DNA from: Prorocentrum cordatum
Lineage: Eukaryota; Sar; Dinophyceae; Prorocentrales; Prorocentraceae
NCBI GenBank assembly: GCA_963575745.1
Contig: CAUYUJ010019090.1
Coordinates: 1-64,000 of the forward strand
Direction: 5' to 3'
DNA: 64,000 bases
Position numbers and translations under genes: made by a program. The notes under the pieces are model-generated. The model saw only the letters and a program-made list of their open reading frames with translations, was not told where the DNA came from and ran no database searches. How positions within the stretch are numbered: position 1 is the first letter of the stretch; the number at the start of each line of letters is the position of its first letter. Positions 24,590-36,640 of the stretch are shown here, in pieces.

Positions 24590-25006
24590 TAAAGCTTCCA
24601 GCAATAACTTGCTAAGGGAAGCTCTACGAGTTATTACTCTTAAGCTTCCAGCAACTAGCTCAGGGAATCTCTACGAGTCACTTGCCAAGGGATGCCCTAC
24701 GACTTACTAGCTCCGCCCCGCGCCGGGATTCCTCTGGCTCGTCGGTGTCGAGGAGCTCTGCGAGGTACTCGTAGCTTCCAGCAATAACTTGCTAGGGGAA
24801 GCTCTGCGAGTTACTCCTAAGCTTCCAGCAACAAGCGTGGGGAAGCTCTACGAGTCATTACTCTTAGCTTCCAGCAGAAACTTGCTAAGGGAAGCTCTAC
24901 GAGATATTACGTTGAGCTTCCAGCATTAACTTTCTTAGGGAAGCTCTACGAGTTACTACGTGGCTTCCAGCAATAACTTGCTAAGGGAAGCTCTACGAGT
25001 TACGGG
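24590..25006 (-). repeat. Tandem array of about eight family A head modules
   Basis: A ~50-bp unit repeats: AAGCTTCCAGCAATAACTTGCTAAGGGAAGCTCTACGAGTTA (split: AAGCTTCCAGCAATAACT, TGCTAAGGGAAGCTCTACG). Each can fold, pairing AGCTTCC with GGAAGCT and AGCAA with TTGCT. One B/C-type head (GGAGCTCTGCGAGGTA) lies near 24,760. The array sits at an orientation switch. Confidence 0.75.
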
Positions 25007-25797
25007 GAAACTCTAATGCATTCAGAATGATCAGGCGCGTTCGCCTGTTGAATCGAGAGGTCTGAACTCGGTCTGCTAGCCGAGCTAGGGTCGCAAACCT
25101 ATTCGTATTATTCGAGTTATTGTAGCAGACGCTCTCGGTTTTTCGTACTTAACTCGATCTATAGGGCAGCCACAGAACTGATAATCACAGAAATCGATTG
25201 AGAATTATCAGGCGCGTTCGTGTGTTGAATCAAGAGCTCTGAACTCGGCCTGCTTCCCGAGCTAGGTTCGCGAACCTATTGGTATTGTTCGAGTCATCTT
25301 GAGACGTGCTCTCGGTTTTCTGTACTTAAATCGTGCTGGGGCAGGGCTACAGTGCTGGTGGTCACAGGAATCGATTCCGAGACATCAGGCGCGTCCGTTC
25401 GTCGAACCGCGAGCTCGGAACTCGGTCTGCTGCTCGAACGAGATCCGCGAAACTGTTGTATTATTCGAGTCATCCTGAGAGATACTCTCGGTTTTCTGCA
25501 CTTAACTCAGGCTGTATGGGGGGCTGCAGAGCTGGTAATCACAGGAATCCATCCGCAGACATCAGACGCGTCCGCCTTGTGCATTCAGAGGTCTGAACTC
25601 GGTTTCATACTCGAGCTCGAATGGAAAACTGTTCGTTTGTTTTGTTAGAGTTATCTTGAGAGGTCTATACGGTCTATAATCGCTTGGGCTGAAAAACTAG
25701 TCGTTCTCTGAATTTTTTTCCACATTATATATTGTCAGGAAGCTCTACGAGTCCCCCGGCGGTAAGAAAGGTTGACGGTTTACCGCCGGCGCCCAGT
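25007..25797 (+). repeat. Family A element, forward, 5' truncated
   Basis: It enters directly in monomer sequence (ATTCAGAATGATCAGGCGCG), with about four monomers and the tail CACATTATATATTGTCAGG. The hairpin module is at 25,738-25,797. It is the first forward element after the switch. Confidence 0.75.
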
Positions 25798-26101
25798 TTG
25801 GATGGTTTTGCAATTTTTTGAAAGATATTTGACAATTCATTTTGAGAAAGCAGATTTTTGCGCGTCGCATTGGCATATAAACTTCTCTCTGACAGCAGCT
25901 CAGCTCTGCTGATGCATTTTTGCAGGAGTTGACTTCCGGGAACCAGACGAATATGAACATTGGAAAAAATCAAAAATTACTATTTTCGAAAAATCTCTAT
26001 TTTTTGACTATATGTCGATTCTCAGCAATCTTACCAGTGGAAGGAGCTCTACGAGGTTCCCGGCGGTGACCAGGTTGACGGTTCACCGCCGGCGCCAGTC
26101 T
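25798..26101 (+). repeat. Family B element, forward, 5' truncated
   Basis: It starts inside the body (GGATGGTTTTGCAATTTTTTG) and includes AAGATATTTGACAATTCAT. It ends with the TGA/TCA hairpin at 26,044-26,101. Confidence 0.75.
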
Positions 26102-27685
26102 TGGTTACCGCCGGGGAACTCGTAGAGCTTCCAAGCTCGACTTAAGTTGAGAAAACCGAGAGCACCTACCAACATTCTGACTCATGAATATTTTTTGACC
26201 TCTGAATGCGACAAGCAGACGCGACTGATCAGGCCCAGTTCAGACCTCTTAATGCGACAGACGGATGCGTCTGATTTCTGCGAATCGACTCATGTGATTA
26301 CCAGCCCTGCAGCCCCCCTACGGCCCGAGTTGAGTGCAGAACACCGACAGCATCTCTAAGGATGACTCGAATAATATAATAGTTTCGCAGACCCGTTTCG
26401 AGCAGCAGATCAAGTTCTGAGCTCTCGAATCGACCAACAAACGCGCCTGATGTGTGCAAATCGATTTCTATGATCCACAGCACTGTAGCCCTCCCCAGCA
26501 CGAGTTGAGTGCAGAAAATTGAGAGAACTGTTGACGATGATTCGGACAATACGAATAGTTTCGCGAACCTAGCTCGGGCAGCAGGCCGAGTTCAGAGCTC
26601 TCGATCCAGCAGACAAGTGCGCCCGATAATTCGCAATCGATTTCTGTGACTGTAGGCTCTGTAGCTGCCTACAGCTCGAGTTAAGTACAGAAAACCGAGA
26701 GCGTTTATTAAGATAACTCGAATAATACGAATAGATTTGCGGACCTAGCTTGGCTAGCAGACAGAGTTCAGACCTCTGCAGTTAAATGGCGAACGCGCCT
26801 CATGATTCTGAGTGCAATAGATGTGCTTACCAGCACTGTAGCTGCCCTGCAGCTCGAATTAAGTACAAAATACCCACCACACGTATCAAGTTAACTCGAA
26901 TAATTTGCGAACCTAGCTCGGCTAGCAGACCGAGTTCAGACCTATGTAACAGGCGAACGCGTCTGATGCTTCTGAGTGCGATAGGTGTGCTTACCAGCAC
27001 TGCAGCTGCCCTACAGCTCGAATTCAGTAGAAAATACCGACACCGTGTATCAAGTTCACTCGAATAATACGAATAGGTTTGCGGACCTAGCGCTAGCAGG
27101 CCGAGTTCAGACCTATAGATTCAACAGCCGAATGCGCCCGATGATTCTGAGTGCGATAGCTGTGCTTGCCAGCACTGTAGCTGCCCTAGAGCTCGAGTTA
27201 AGTAGAAAATACCGAGACCGCGTATCAAGTTGACTCGAATAATACGAATAGATTTGGGGAACTAGCTCGGCTAGCAGACCGAGTTCAGACCTATGGATTC
27301 AACAGCCGAATGCGCCCGATGATTCTGAGTGCGATAGCTGTGCTTACCAGCTCTCTAGCTGTCCTACAGCTCGAGTTAAGTATAAATACCGAGAACGCGT
27401 ATCAAGATGACTCGAAACGGCCGATCCCGCCAGTGTGCTTTTTGGCAGTAAAAGGTACCCGATCGAGCTGAGATCGAGATGGCGAGCGGGAATAAGATCG
27501 AATATCACGGGAAAAAATACTAGAGCTCTAACGAATGTTCAAATTTCGAGAACAAAATTTTCAACCGACCAAAAGTCCTGAAAAGTTCAGTTCTTTTTTT
27601 TCGAGCCAACTAGCTCTCCAGCGCGCCAGAATTACTCTTAAGCTTCCAGCAACTAGCTTGGGGAAGCTCTACGAGTCACTCGTAG
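26102..27685 (-). repeat. Family A element, reverse, with half a hairpin
   Basis: It opens with only the inner half of a hairpin module (TTGGTTACCGCCGGGGAACTC) fused to the preceding forward family B end. Seven monomers follow, with starts near 26,360, 26,537, 26,722, 26,890, 27,056, 27,231 and 27,407 (spacings 166-185). The conserved block and a family A head complete it. Confidence 0.75.
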
Positions 27686-28030
27686 AGCTTCCCTTAGCAA
27701 GTTATAACTCGTAGAGTTTCCCTGAGCTAGTTATAGCTGGAAGCTAAGAGTAATGACTCGTAGGGCTTCCCCAAGCTAGTTGCTGGAAGCTTAAGAGTAA
27801 TTCCGGCGCGCTGGAGAGCTAGTTGGCTCGAAAAAAAGAACTGATTTTTTTCACAACTTTTGGTCGGTTGAAAATTTTGTTCTCGAAATTTGACAATTCG
27901 TTAGAGCTCTAGTATTTTTTCCCGTGATATTCGATTTTATTCCCGCTCGCCATCTTGATCTCAGCTCGATCGGGTACCTTTTACTGCCAAAAAGCACACT
28001 GGCGGGATCGGCCGTTTCGAGTTATCTTGA
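27400..28030. repeat. Large inverted repeat at an orientation switch
   Basis: The left arm (about 27,400-27,682) and right arm (about 27,755-28,030) are near-identical reverse complements. They carry the family A head, AAAGAACTGA-type variant, conserved block and CACTGGCGGGATCGGCCG. The spacer of about 70 bp holds two further head modules. Confidence 0.75.
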
Positions 28031-28826
28031 TACGTGTTGTCGGTATTTTGTACTTAACTCGAGCTTCAGGACAGCTACAGAGCTGGTAAGCACAGCTATC
28101 GCACTCAGAATTATCAGGCGCGTTCGCCTGTTGAACCCAGAGGTCTCAATCCGGTCTTCTAGCCGATCTAGGTCCGCAAACCTATTCGTATTATTCGAGT
28201 CATCTTGACAGACGCTCTCGGTTTTCTGTACTTAACTCGAGCTGTAGGGCAGCTACAGGGCTTATTGTCACAGACATCGATGGGGAATGATCAGTCGCGT
28301 TCGTCTGTTGAACTGAGAGCTCTGAACTCGGCCTGCTGCCCGAGCTAGGTTCGCGGAACTATTCGTATTGTCCGAATCTTCTTGAGAAGGTGTCTCAATT
28401 TTCTGCACCCAACTCGTGCTAGGGGAGGGCTATAGTGCGGCGGGTCACAGATATCGATTTGCACACATCAGGCGCGTCTGTTGGTCGATTCCAGAGCTCG
28501 GAACTCGGTCTGCTGCTCGAACTAGGTCCGCGAAACTATTCTATTGTTCGAGTGGATACTGTCGGTTTTCTGCACTTAACTCGGGCTGTAGGGGGGCTGC
28601 AGAGCTGGGAATCACATGAGTGGATTCGGAGACATCAGAGGCGCCCGCCTGTCGCATTCAGAGGTCTGAACTCGGTTCGATACTCGAACTGGGTTGCGAA
28701 ACTGAAATCGCTTGGGCTGAAAAACTAGCCGTTCTTTCGAGTTTATTTCCGCACTATATACTGTCAGGCAGCTCTACGAGTCCCCCGGCGGTAACCAAGG
28801 TTGACGCTTTACCGCCGGCGCCCAGT
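27690..28826 (+). repeat. Family A element, forward
   Basis: Several head modules are followed by the conserved block and about four monomers. The hairpin module is at 28,767-28,826. Confidence 0.8.
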
Positions 28827-30200
28827 TCCGGCGCGCTGGAGAGCTAGTTGGCTCGAAAAAAAAGAACTGAACTTTTCACAACTTTTGGTCGGTTGAAAAT
28901 TATGTTCTCGAAATTTGAACATTCGTTAGAGCTCTAGTATTTCTTCCCGTGATATTCGATCTTATTCCCGCTCGCCATCTTGATCTCAGCTCGATCGGGT
29001 ACCTTTTACTGCCAAAAAGCACACTGGCGGGATTGGCCGTTTCGAGTCATCTTGATACGCGTTGTCGGTATTTTGTACTGAACTCGAGCTGTAGGACAGC
29101 TACAGAGGTAAGCACAGCTATTGCATTCAGAATCATCAGGCGCGTTCGCCTGTTGAATCCATAGGTCTGAACTCGGTCTGCTAGCCGAGCTAGGTCCGCA
29201 AACCTATTCGTATTATTCGAGTCAACTTGATACGCGTTGTCGGTATTTTCTACTTAACTCGAGCTGTAGGGCAGCTACAGTGCTGGTAAGCACACCTATT
29301 GCACTCAGAATTATCAGGCGCGTTCGCCTGTTGAATCCATAGGTCTGAACTCGGTCTGCTAGCCGAGCTAGGTCCGCAAACCTATTCGTATTATTCGAGT
29401 CAACTTGATACGCGTTGTCGATATTTTCTACTCTTCTCGAGCTGTAGAGCAGCTACAGTGCTGGTAAGCACACCTATCGCGTTCAGAATCATCAGGCGCG
29501 TTCGCCTGTTGAATCCATAGGTCTGAACTCGGTCTGCTAGCCGAGCTAGGTCCGCAAACCTATTCGTATTATTCGAGTGAACTTGATAGGCGTTGTCGGT
29601 ATTTTCTGTACTTCACTCGAGCTGTAGGCAGCTACAGAGCCTACAGTCACAGAAATCGATTGAGAATTATCGGGCGCGTTTGTCTGTTGTATCGAGAGCT
29701 CTGAACTGAGCTAGGTTCGCGAAACTATTCGTATTGTCCGAATCATCGTGAAAGTGCTCTGAATTTTCTGCACTCAACTCGTGCTGGGGGAGGGCTATAG
29801 TGCTGCGGGTCATAGACATTGATTTGCACACATCAGGCGCGTTCGTTGGTCGATTCGAGAGCTCAGAACTTGGTCTGCTGCTCGAAACAGGTTTGCGAAA
29901 CTATTATATTATTCGAGTCATCCTGAGAGATGCTGTCGGTTTTCTGCACTTAACTCGGGCTGTAGGGGGGCTGCAGGGCTGGTAATCACATGGGTCGATT
30001 CGCAGACATCAGACGCGTCCGCCTGTCGCATTGAGAGGTCTGAACTCGGTCTGATCAGACGCGTCCGCTTGTCGCATTCAGAGGTGAAAAAATATTCACT
30101 ATGAGTCAGAATGTTGGTAGGTGCTCCTTAAGTCGAGCTTGGAAGCTCTACGAGTTCCCCGGCGGTAACCAAGGTTGACGGTTTACCGCCGGCGCCCAGT
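28827..30200 (+). repeat. Family A element, forward, with extra monomers
   Basis: It begins TCCGGCGCGCTGGAG. Six monomers (near 29,044, 29,219, 29,397, 29,574, 29,741 and 29,914) make it longer than the 1.05-kb form. The hairpin is at 30,141-30,200. Confidence 0.8.
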
Positions 30201-31278
30201 TGCTGGAAGCTTAAGAGTAATTCCGGGGCGCTGGAGAGCTAGTTGGCTCGAAAAAAAAGAACTGAACTTTTCAGAACTTTTGGTCGGTTGAAAATTTTCT
30301 TCTCGAAATTCAACAATTCGTTAGAGCTCTAGTATTTTTTCCGTGATATTCGATCTTATTCCCGCTCGCCATCTTGATCTCAGCTCGATCGGGTACCTTT
30401 TACTGCCAAAAAGCACACTCGCGGGATCGGCCGTTTCGAGTCATCTTGATACGCGTTGTCGGTATTTTATACTTGACTCGAGCTGTAGGGCAGCTACAGA
30501 GCTGGTAAGCACACCTATCGCGTTCAGAATTATCAAGCGCGTTCGTCTGTTGAATCCAGAGATCTGAACCCGGTCTGCTAGCCGAGCTAGGGTCGCAAAC
30601 CTATTCGTATTATTAGAGTCATCTTGAGAGGTGCTGTCGGTTTTCTCTACTTAACTCGAGCTATGAGGCAGCTACAGGGCTCATCCTCACAGACATCGAT
30701 GGGGAATCATCAATCGCGTTCGTCTATTGAACCGAGAGCTCTGAACTCGGCCTGCTGCCTGAGCTAGGTTCGCGAAACTATTCGTATTGTCCGAATCATC
30801 TTGAGAAGTGCTCTCAATTTTCTGCACACAACTCGTGCTGGGGGAGAGCTACAGTGCTGGGGGTCACAGATATCGATTTGCACACATCAGGCGCGTCTGT
30901 TGGTCGATTCCAGAGCTCGGAACTCGGTCTGCTGCTCGAACTAGGCCCGCAAAGCTATGTATCATTCGAGTCGATACTGTCGGTTTTCTGCACTTACTTC
31001 GGGCTATAGGGGGGCTGCAGGGCTGGGAATCACATGAGTGGGTTCGCAGACAGCAGACGCGCCCGCCTGTCGCATTCAGAGGTCTGAACTCGGTTCGATA
31101 CTCGAACTGGGTTGCGAAACTGCTTGTTTTTTTGGTTAGAGTCATCTTGAGAGGTCTGAAATCACTTGGGCTGAAAAACTATTCGTTCTTTGGAGTTTTT
31201 CCCACACTATATACTGTCAGGAAGCTCTACGAGTCCCCGGCGGTAATCAAGGTTGACGGTTTACCGCCGGCGCCCAGT
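30201..31278 (+). repeat. Family A element, forward, 5' truncated in its head
   Basis: It starts TGCTGGAAGCTTAAGAGT, inside the head hairpin. The hairpin module at 31,220-31,278 has a CGGTAATCAAGG variant loop. Confidence 0.8.
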
Positions 31279-32407
31279 AACTCGTAGAGCTTCCCTCAGC
31301 AGGGTATTGCTGGAAGCTTAACAGTAACTCGTAGAGCTTCCCTTAGCAAGTTGCTGGAAGCTTAAGATTAATTCCGGGGAGCTGGAGAGCTAGTTGGCAA
31401 GAAACATCTCGACGGACCTTTTACTGACTTTTGGTCGGTTGGAAATTTTGTTCTCAAAATTTGAACATTCGTTAGAGCTCTAGTATTTTTTCCCATGATA
31501 TTCGATCTTATTCCCGCTTGCCATCTCGATCTCAGCTCGATCGGGTAACTTTGAAGGCCAACAAGCAGGCAGGCGGGAACGGCCGTTTCGAGTCATCTTG
31601 ATACGCGCTGTCGGTTTTCTCAAGATAACTCGAGCTTCAGGACAACTACAGAGCTGGTCAGCACAGCTAATGCATTCAGAATGATCAGGCGCGTTCGCCT
31701 GTTGAATCCAGAGTTCTGAAGTCGGTCTGCTAACCGAGCTACGGCCGCAAACCTATTCGTATTATTCGAGTCATTGTAGCAGACGCTCTCGGTTTTTCGT
31801 ACTTAACTCGATCTGTAGGGCAGCCGCAGAGCTGACAATCACAGAAATCGATTGAGAATTGTCAGGCGCGTTCGTTTGTTGAATCAAGAGCTCTGAACTC
31901 GGCCTGCTCCCCGAGCTAGGTTCGCGAACCTATTGATATTGTTCGAGTCATCTTGAGAAGTGCTCGGTTCTCTGTACTTAAATCGTGCTGGGGAGAGCTA
32001 CAGTGCTGCTGGTCACAGGAATTGATTTCGAGACATCAGGCGCGTCCGTTCGTCGAACCGAGAGCTCGGAACTCGGTCTGCTGCTCGAACGAGATCCGCG
32101 AAACTGTCGTATTATTCGAGTCATCCTGAGAGGTACTCTCGGTTTTCTGCACTTAACTCAGGTTGTATGGGGGGCTGCAGAGCTGACGCGTCCGCCTGTC
32201 GCATTCAGAGGTCTGAACTCGGTTTTACACTCGAGCTCGATTGGAAAACTGTTCGTTTGTTTTTTAGAGTCATCTTGAGAGGTCTATAATCGCTTGGGCT
32301 GAAAAACTAGTCGTTCTCTGAATTTTTTTCCACATTATATATTGTCAGGAAGCTCTACGAGTCCCCCGGCGGTAAGAAAGGTTGACGGTTTACCGCCGGC
32401 GCCCAGT
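31279..32407 (+). repeat. Family A element, forward, with two complete heads
   Basis: ACTCGTAGAGCTTCC occurs at 31,280 and again at 31,328, the second right after AACAGTA. Conserved block, monomers and hairpin (32,348-32,407) follow. Confidence 0.85.
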
Positions 32408-33629
32408 AATTTCGGAGCGCTGAAAGCTAGTTGGCAAGAAAAATACCTCGTAGAGCTCTTCGAAGCTGAGCTAAGAGGAATTCGAGCGCAGGGTGGAGCT
32501 AGTAACTCGTAGAGCTTCCCTTAGCAAGTTATTGCTGGAAGCTTAAGAGTAATTCCGGGGAGCTGGAGAGCTAGTTGGCAAGAAAAATCTCGACGGACCT
32601 TTTGCTGACTTTTGGTCGGTTGAAAATTTTGTTCTTAAAATTCGAACATTCGTTAGAGCTCTAGTATTTTTTCCCATGATATTCGATCTTATTCCCGCTC
32701 GCCATCTTGATCTCAGCTCGATCGGGTACCTTTTACTGCCAAAAAGCCTCTCGGCGGGAACGGCCGTTTCGAGTCATCTTGATACGCGCTGTCGGTTTTC
32801 TCAAGATAACTCGAGCTTCAAGAGCTGGTTCAGACAAATCCAGAGAACTAATGCTTTAGCATTCAGAATGATCAGGCGCGTTCGCCTGTTGAATCCAGAG
32901 GTCTGAACTCGGTCTGCTAGCCGAGCTAGGTCGCAAACCTATTCGTATTATTCGAGTCATTGTAGCAGACGCTCTCGGTTTTTCGTACTTAACTCGATCT
33001 GTAGGGCAGCCACAGAGCTGATAATCACAGTAATCGATTGAGAATTATCAGGCGCGTTCGTCTGTTGAATCAAGAGCTCTGAACTCGGCCTGCTCCCCGA
33101 GCTAGGTTCGCGAACCTATTCGTATTGTTCGAGTCATCTTGAGAAGTGCTCTCGGTTTTCTGTACTTAAATCGTGCTGGGGGAGGGCTACAGTGCTGCTG
33201 GTCACAGGAATCGATTTCGAGACATCAGGCGCGTCCGTTCGTCGAACCGAGAGCTCGGAACTCGGTCTGCTGCTCGAACGAGATCCGCGAAACTGTTGTA
33301 TTATTCGAGTCATCCTGAGAGGTACTCTCGGTTTTCTGCACTTAACTCAGGCTGTATGGGGGGCTGCAGAGCTGGTAATCACAGGAATCGATCCGCAGAC
33401 ATCAGACGCGTCCGCCTGTCGCATTCAGAGGTCTGAACTCGGTTTCATACTCGAGCTCGATTGGAAAACTGTTCGTTTGTTTTGTTAGAGTCATCTTGAG
33501 AGGTCTATAATCGCTTGGGCTGAAAAACTAGTCGTTCTCTGAAATTCTTTTCCACATTATATATTGTCAGGAAGCTCTACGAGTCCCCCGGCGGTAAGAA
33601 AGGTTGACGGTTTACCGCCGGCGCCCATT
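32408..33629 (+). repeat. Composite: A fragment, B/C head, complete family A element
   Basis: An A fragment (32,408-32,443) is followed by a B/C-type head (ACCTCGTAGAGCTC at about 32,444), then a complete A from 32,505. The 3' end at 33,629 reads GCGCCCATTGG, as if the final AG of CCCAGT were partly lost. Confidence 0.75.
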
Positions 33630-34151
33630 GGCCGACCGCGTATTAAGAGACAATGTGGTAACTTTGGGTCGAGTTTCTAATGTTTGGGCAAAATTTGAAA
33701 ATTCGTTTTGAGAACGGGTATTTTTCTCACGTGTAGCAGGTTATGCCGCGACTGCCAGTCAAATTCTCAGGTCCGTAGCTGCAATATTACTATCAAAACA
33801 CTTGCTGGAACCGACGCCCTTTTCGAGTCATCTTGACGCGCATTGACGATTTCTGTATTTATCTCGGGATATAGGACAGCTGCAGAGCTGATGCTTACAG
33901 AAACCAAATGGGAATCATGAGGCGCGTTCATCTGTTCGATCTACAGCTCTGAACTCGGTCTGCTGCTCGAGCTGGGTCCGCAAACTTATTTGTATTCTTC
34001 GAGTCATTTTGACGAGTGTTGTCCGTTTTCAGTACTGAACTCGCGATATCTTGGAACAAAAATCTGAATGTGTAGTGGGCAACGCCGCGCAAGAAAGCTC
34101 TACGAGGCTTCCGGTGGTAACCTGGTTGACGGTTTACCGCCGGCTCCCAGT
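33630..34151 (+). repeat. Family C element with a family A monomer inside, forward
   Basis: It starts TGGCCGACCGCG with a typical C body to about 33,815. A monomer-like segment (GAGTCATCTTGACGCGCATTG to CTCGCGATATC) follows, then a C 3' hairpin at 34,094-34,151. It is a chimera. Confidence 0.7.
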
Positions 34152-35143
34152 CTCGACGGACCTTTTGGTGACTTTTAGTCGGTTGAACATTTTGTTCTCA
34201 AAATTCAACAATTCGTTTGAGCTCTAGTATTTTTCCCGTCATATTCGATCTTATTCCCGCTCGCCATCTTGATCTCAGCTCGATCGGGTACCTTTTACTG
34301 CCAAAAAGCCTCTCGGCGGGAACGGCCGTTTCGAGTCATCTTGTCACGCATTGTCGGTATTTTGTACTTAACTAGAGCTGTAGGGCAGCCACAGAGCTGG
34401 TAAGCACACCTATCGCATTCAGATTTATCAGGCGCGTTCGCCTGTCAAATCCAGAGGTCTGAACTCGGTCTGCTAGCCGAGCTAGGTCCGCAAACCTATT
34501 CGTATTATTCGAGTCTTCTTGACAGACGCTCTCGCTTTTCTGTACTTAACTCGAGCTGTAGGGCAGCTACAGGGCTCATTGTCACAGACATCGATGGGAA
34601 ATGATCAGTCGCGTTTGTCTATTCAACCGAGAGCTCTGAACTCGGCCTGCTGTCAGAGCTAGGTTCGCGAAGCTATTCGTATTGTGCGTATTATCTTGAG
34701 AAGTGCTCTCAATTTTCTGCACTCAACTCGTGCTGGGGGAGGGCTACAGTGCTGCGATTCACAGATATCGATTTTCAGAGCTCCGAACTTGGTCTGCTGC
34801 TCGAACTAGTTTCGCGAAGCTATTCTAGTATTCGAGTCGATACTGTCGGTTTTCTGCACAGAAACTCGGGCTGTAGGGGGTCTGCAGGGCTCGGAATCAC
34901 ATGAGTGTTTGCAGACATCAGACGCGCCCGCCTGTCGCATTCAGAGGTCTGAACTCGGTTTGATACTCGAAATGGGTTGCAAAACTTTTTGTTTTTTTGT
35001 TAGAGTCATCTTGAGAGGTCTGAAATCGCTTCGACTGAAAAAAAGTAGTCGTTCTTTGAGTTTTTTCCACACAATATACTGTCAGGAAGCTCTACGAGTC
35101 CCCGGCGGTAAGAAAGGTTGACGGTTTACCGCCGGCGCCCAGT
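34152..35143 (+). repeat. Family A element, forward, 5' truncated
   Basis: It starts CTCGACGGACCTTTTGG, a recurrent break point. The hairpin is at 35,085-35,143. Confidence 0.8.
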
Positions 35144-35482
35144 TGGCCGACCCGGCCCCGACGGACAATGTGCGAACTTTGGGTCGGTTGGACGATCTTT
35201 GTGAGAGATTTGAACATTCGTTTTGAGAACCGGTATTTTTCGCACCTGTAGTGGGTTCTTTCGCGTCTGCTAGTAAATTCTGAGGTCCGTAGGCGTAGAA
35301 TTACTATCCAAACACTTGGCGGAACCGTCTTTGGATAGAAATATCAAAACGTGTTTTTTTCGAGTTTTTTGAGTCTTGCTGCATGCTCTTCCTAGATGTG
35401 CACTGGGGAGCGCCGTGCGAAAAGAGAGCTCTACGAGGAGCCCGGCGGAAACCTGGTTGACGGTTTACCGCCGGTTCCCAGT
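35144..35482 (+). repeat. Family C element, forward, lacking its head
   Basis: It starts TGGCCGACCCGG. The hairpin at 35,426-35,482 has a GGCGGAAACC variant arm. Confidence 0.75.
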
Positions 35483-36240
35483 TCCGGCGCGCTGGAGAGT
35501 TGGCTCGAAAAAAAACTGAACTTTTCACAACTTTTGGTCGGTTGAAAATTTTGTTCTCGAAATTGAATCCAGAGCTCTGAACTCGGTTTGCTAGCCGAGC
35601 TAGGTCCGCAAACCTATTCGTATTATTCAAATCATCTTGATTCGCACTGTCGGTATTCTGAACTTAACTCGAGATATAGGACAGCTACAGAGCTGGTAAG
35701 CACGCCTCATCGACTCAGAATCATCAGACGCGTTCGGCTGTTCCAACCAGAGGTCTGAACTCGGTCTGCTAGCCGAGCCAGGTCCGCAAACGTATTATTC
35801 GAATCATCTTGATAGGCGCTCTCGGTTTCCTGTACTTAACTCGAGCTATAGGACAGCTACAGGGCTGATAGTTACAGAAACCGATTCAGAATCATCAGTC
35901 GCGTTTGTCTGTCGAATCCAGAGCTCTGAACTCAGTCTGCTGCGCGATCCAGAATCACGAAACTGTTCGTATTCTTCCAGTCATCTTGAGAGCTACTGTC
36001 GGCGTTCTGCACTTAACTCGGGCTGTAGGGAGGCTGCAGGGCGGGTAATCACAGGAATCGATTCGGAGACATCAGACGCGTCCGTCTGTCGCATTCAGAG
36101 GTCTGAACTCGGTCTGATACTCGAGTTGGGCTGAAAAACTATCCGTTCTCTGCAATTTTCTTCGACATTATATGTTGTCAGGAAGCTCTACGAGTCCCCC
36201 GGCGGTAACAAAGGTTGACGGTTTACCGCCGGCGCCCAGT
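35483..36240 (+). repeat. Family A element, forward, internal deletion
   Basis: The head and start of the conserved block jump at about 35,563 straight into monomer sequence, removing most of the block. The hairpin is at 36,181-36,240. Confidence 0.75.
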
Positions 36241-36640
36241 ACCTCGTAGAGCTCTTCGGCATCGATGAGCTCGAGGAATTCCGGCGCGGGGTAGAGCTAG
36301 TCGGTCGACCCGGCCAGAAAGGACAAAGTGATGACTTTTGGGTGGTTTTGCGAATATTTGCAGGATATTTGACAATTCATTTTGAGAAAGCAGATTTTTC
36401 GCACCTGTAGTGGGTTATTTCGCGTCTGCCAGTAAAATTTTCAGGTCTATAGGTGCAGTATTACTATCAAATCACTTGGCGGAACCGACGTTCAATAAAA
36501 ACAGAAAAACGTGATTTTTCGAGTTTTTTGTTTCTCGCTCCAGAATCTTTCTCTATGTGTTCCGACGATCGCCGTGCAAGAAAAGAGCTCTACGAGGTTC
36601 CCGGCGGTGACCAGGTTTACGGTTTACCGCCGGTTCCAGT
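36241..36640 (+). repeat. Complete family C element (~400 bp), forward
   Basis: The 5' motif ACCTCGTAGAGCTC at 36,241 is matched by GAGCTCTACGAGGT at 36,585. The 3' hairpin ends GGTTCCAGT and has a TGA/TTA mismatch. Confidence 0.8.
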
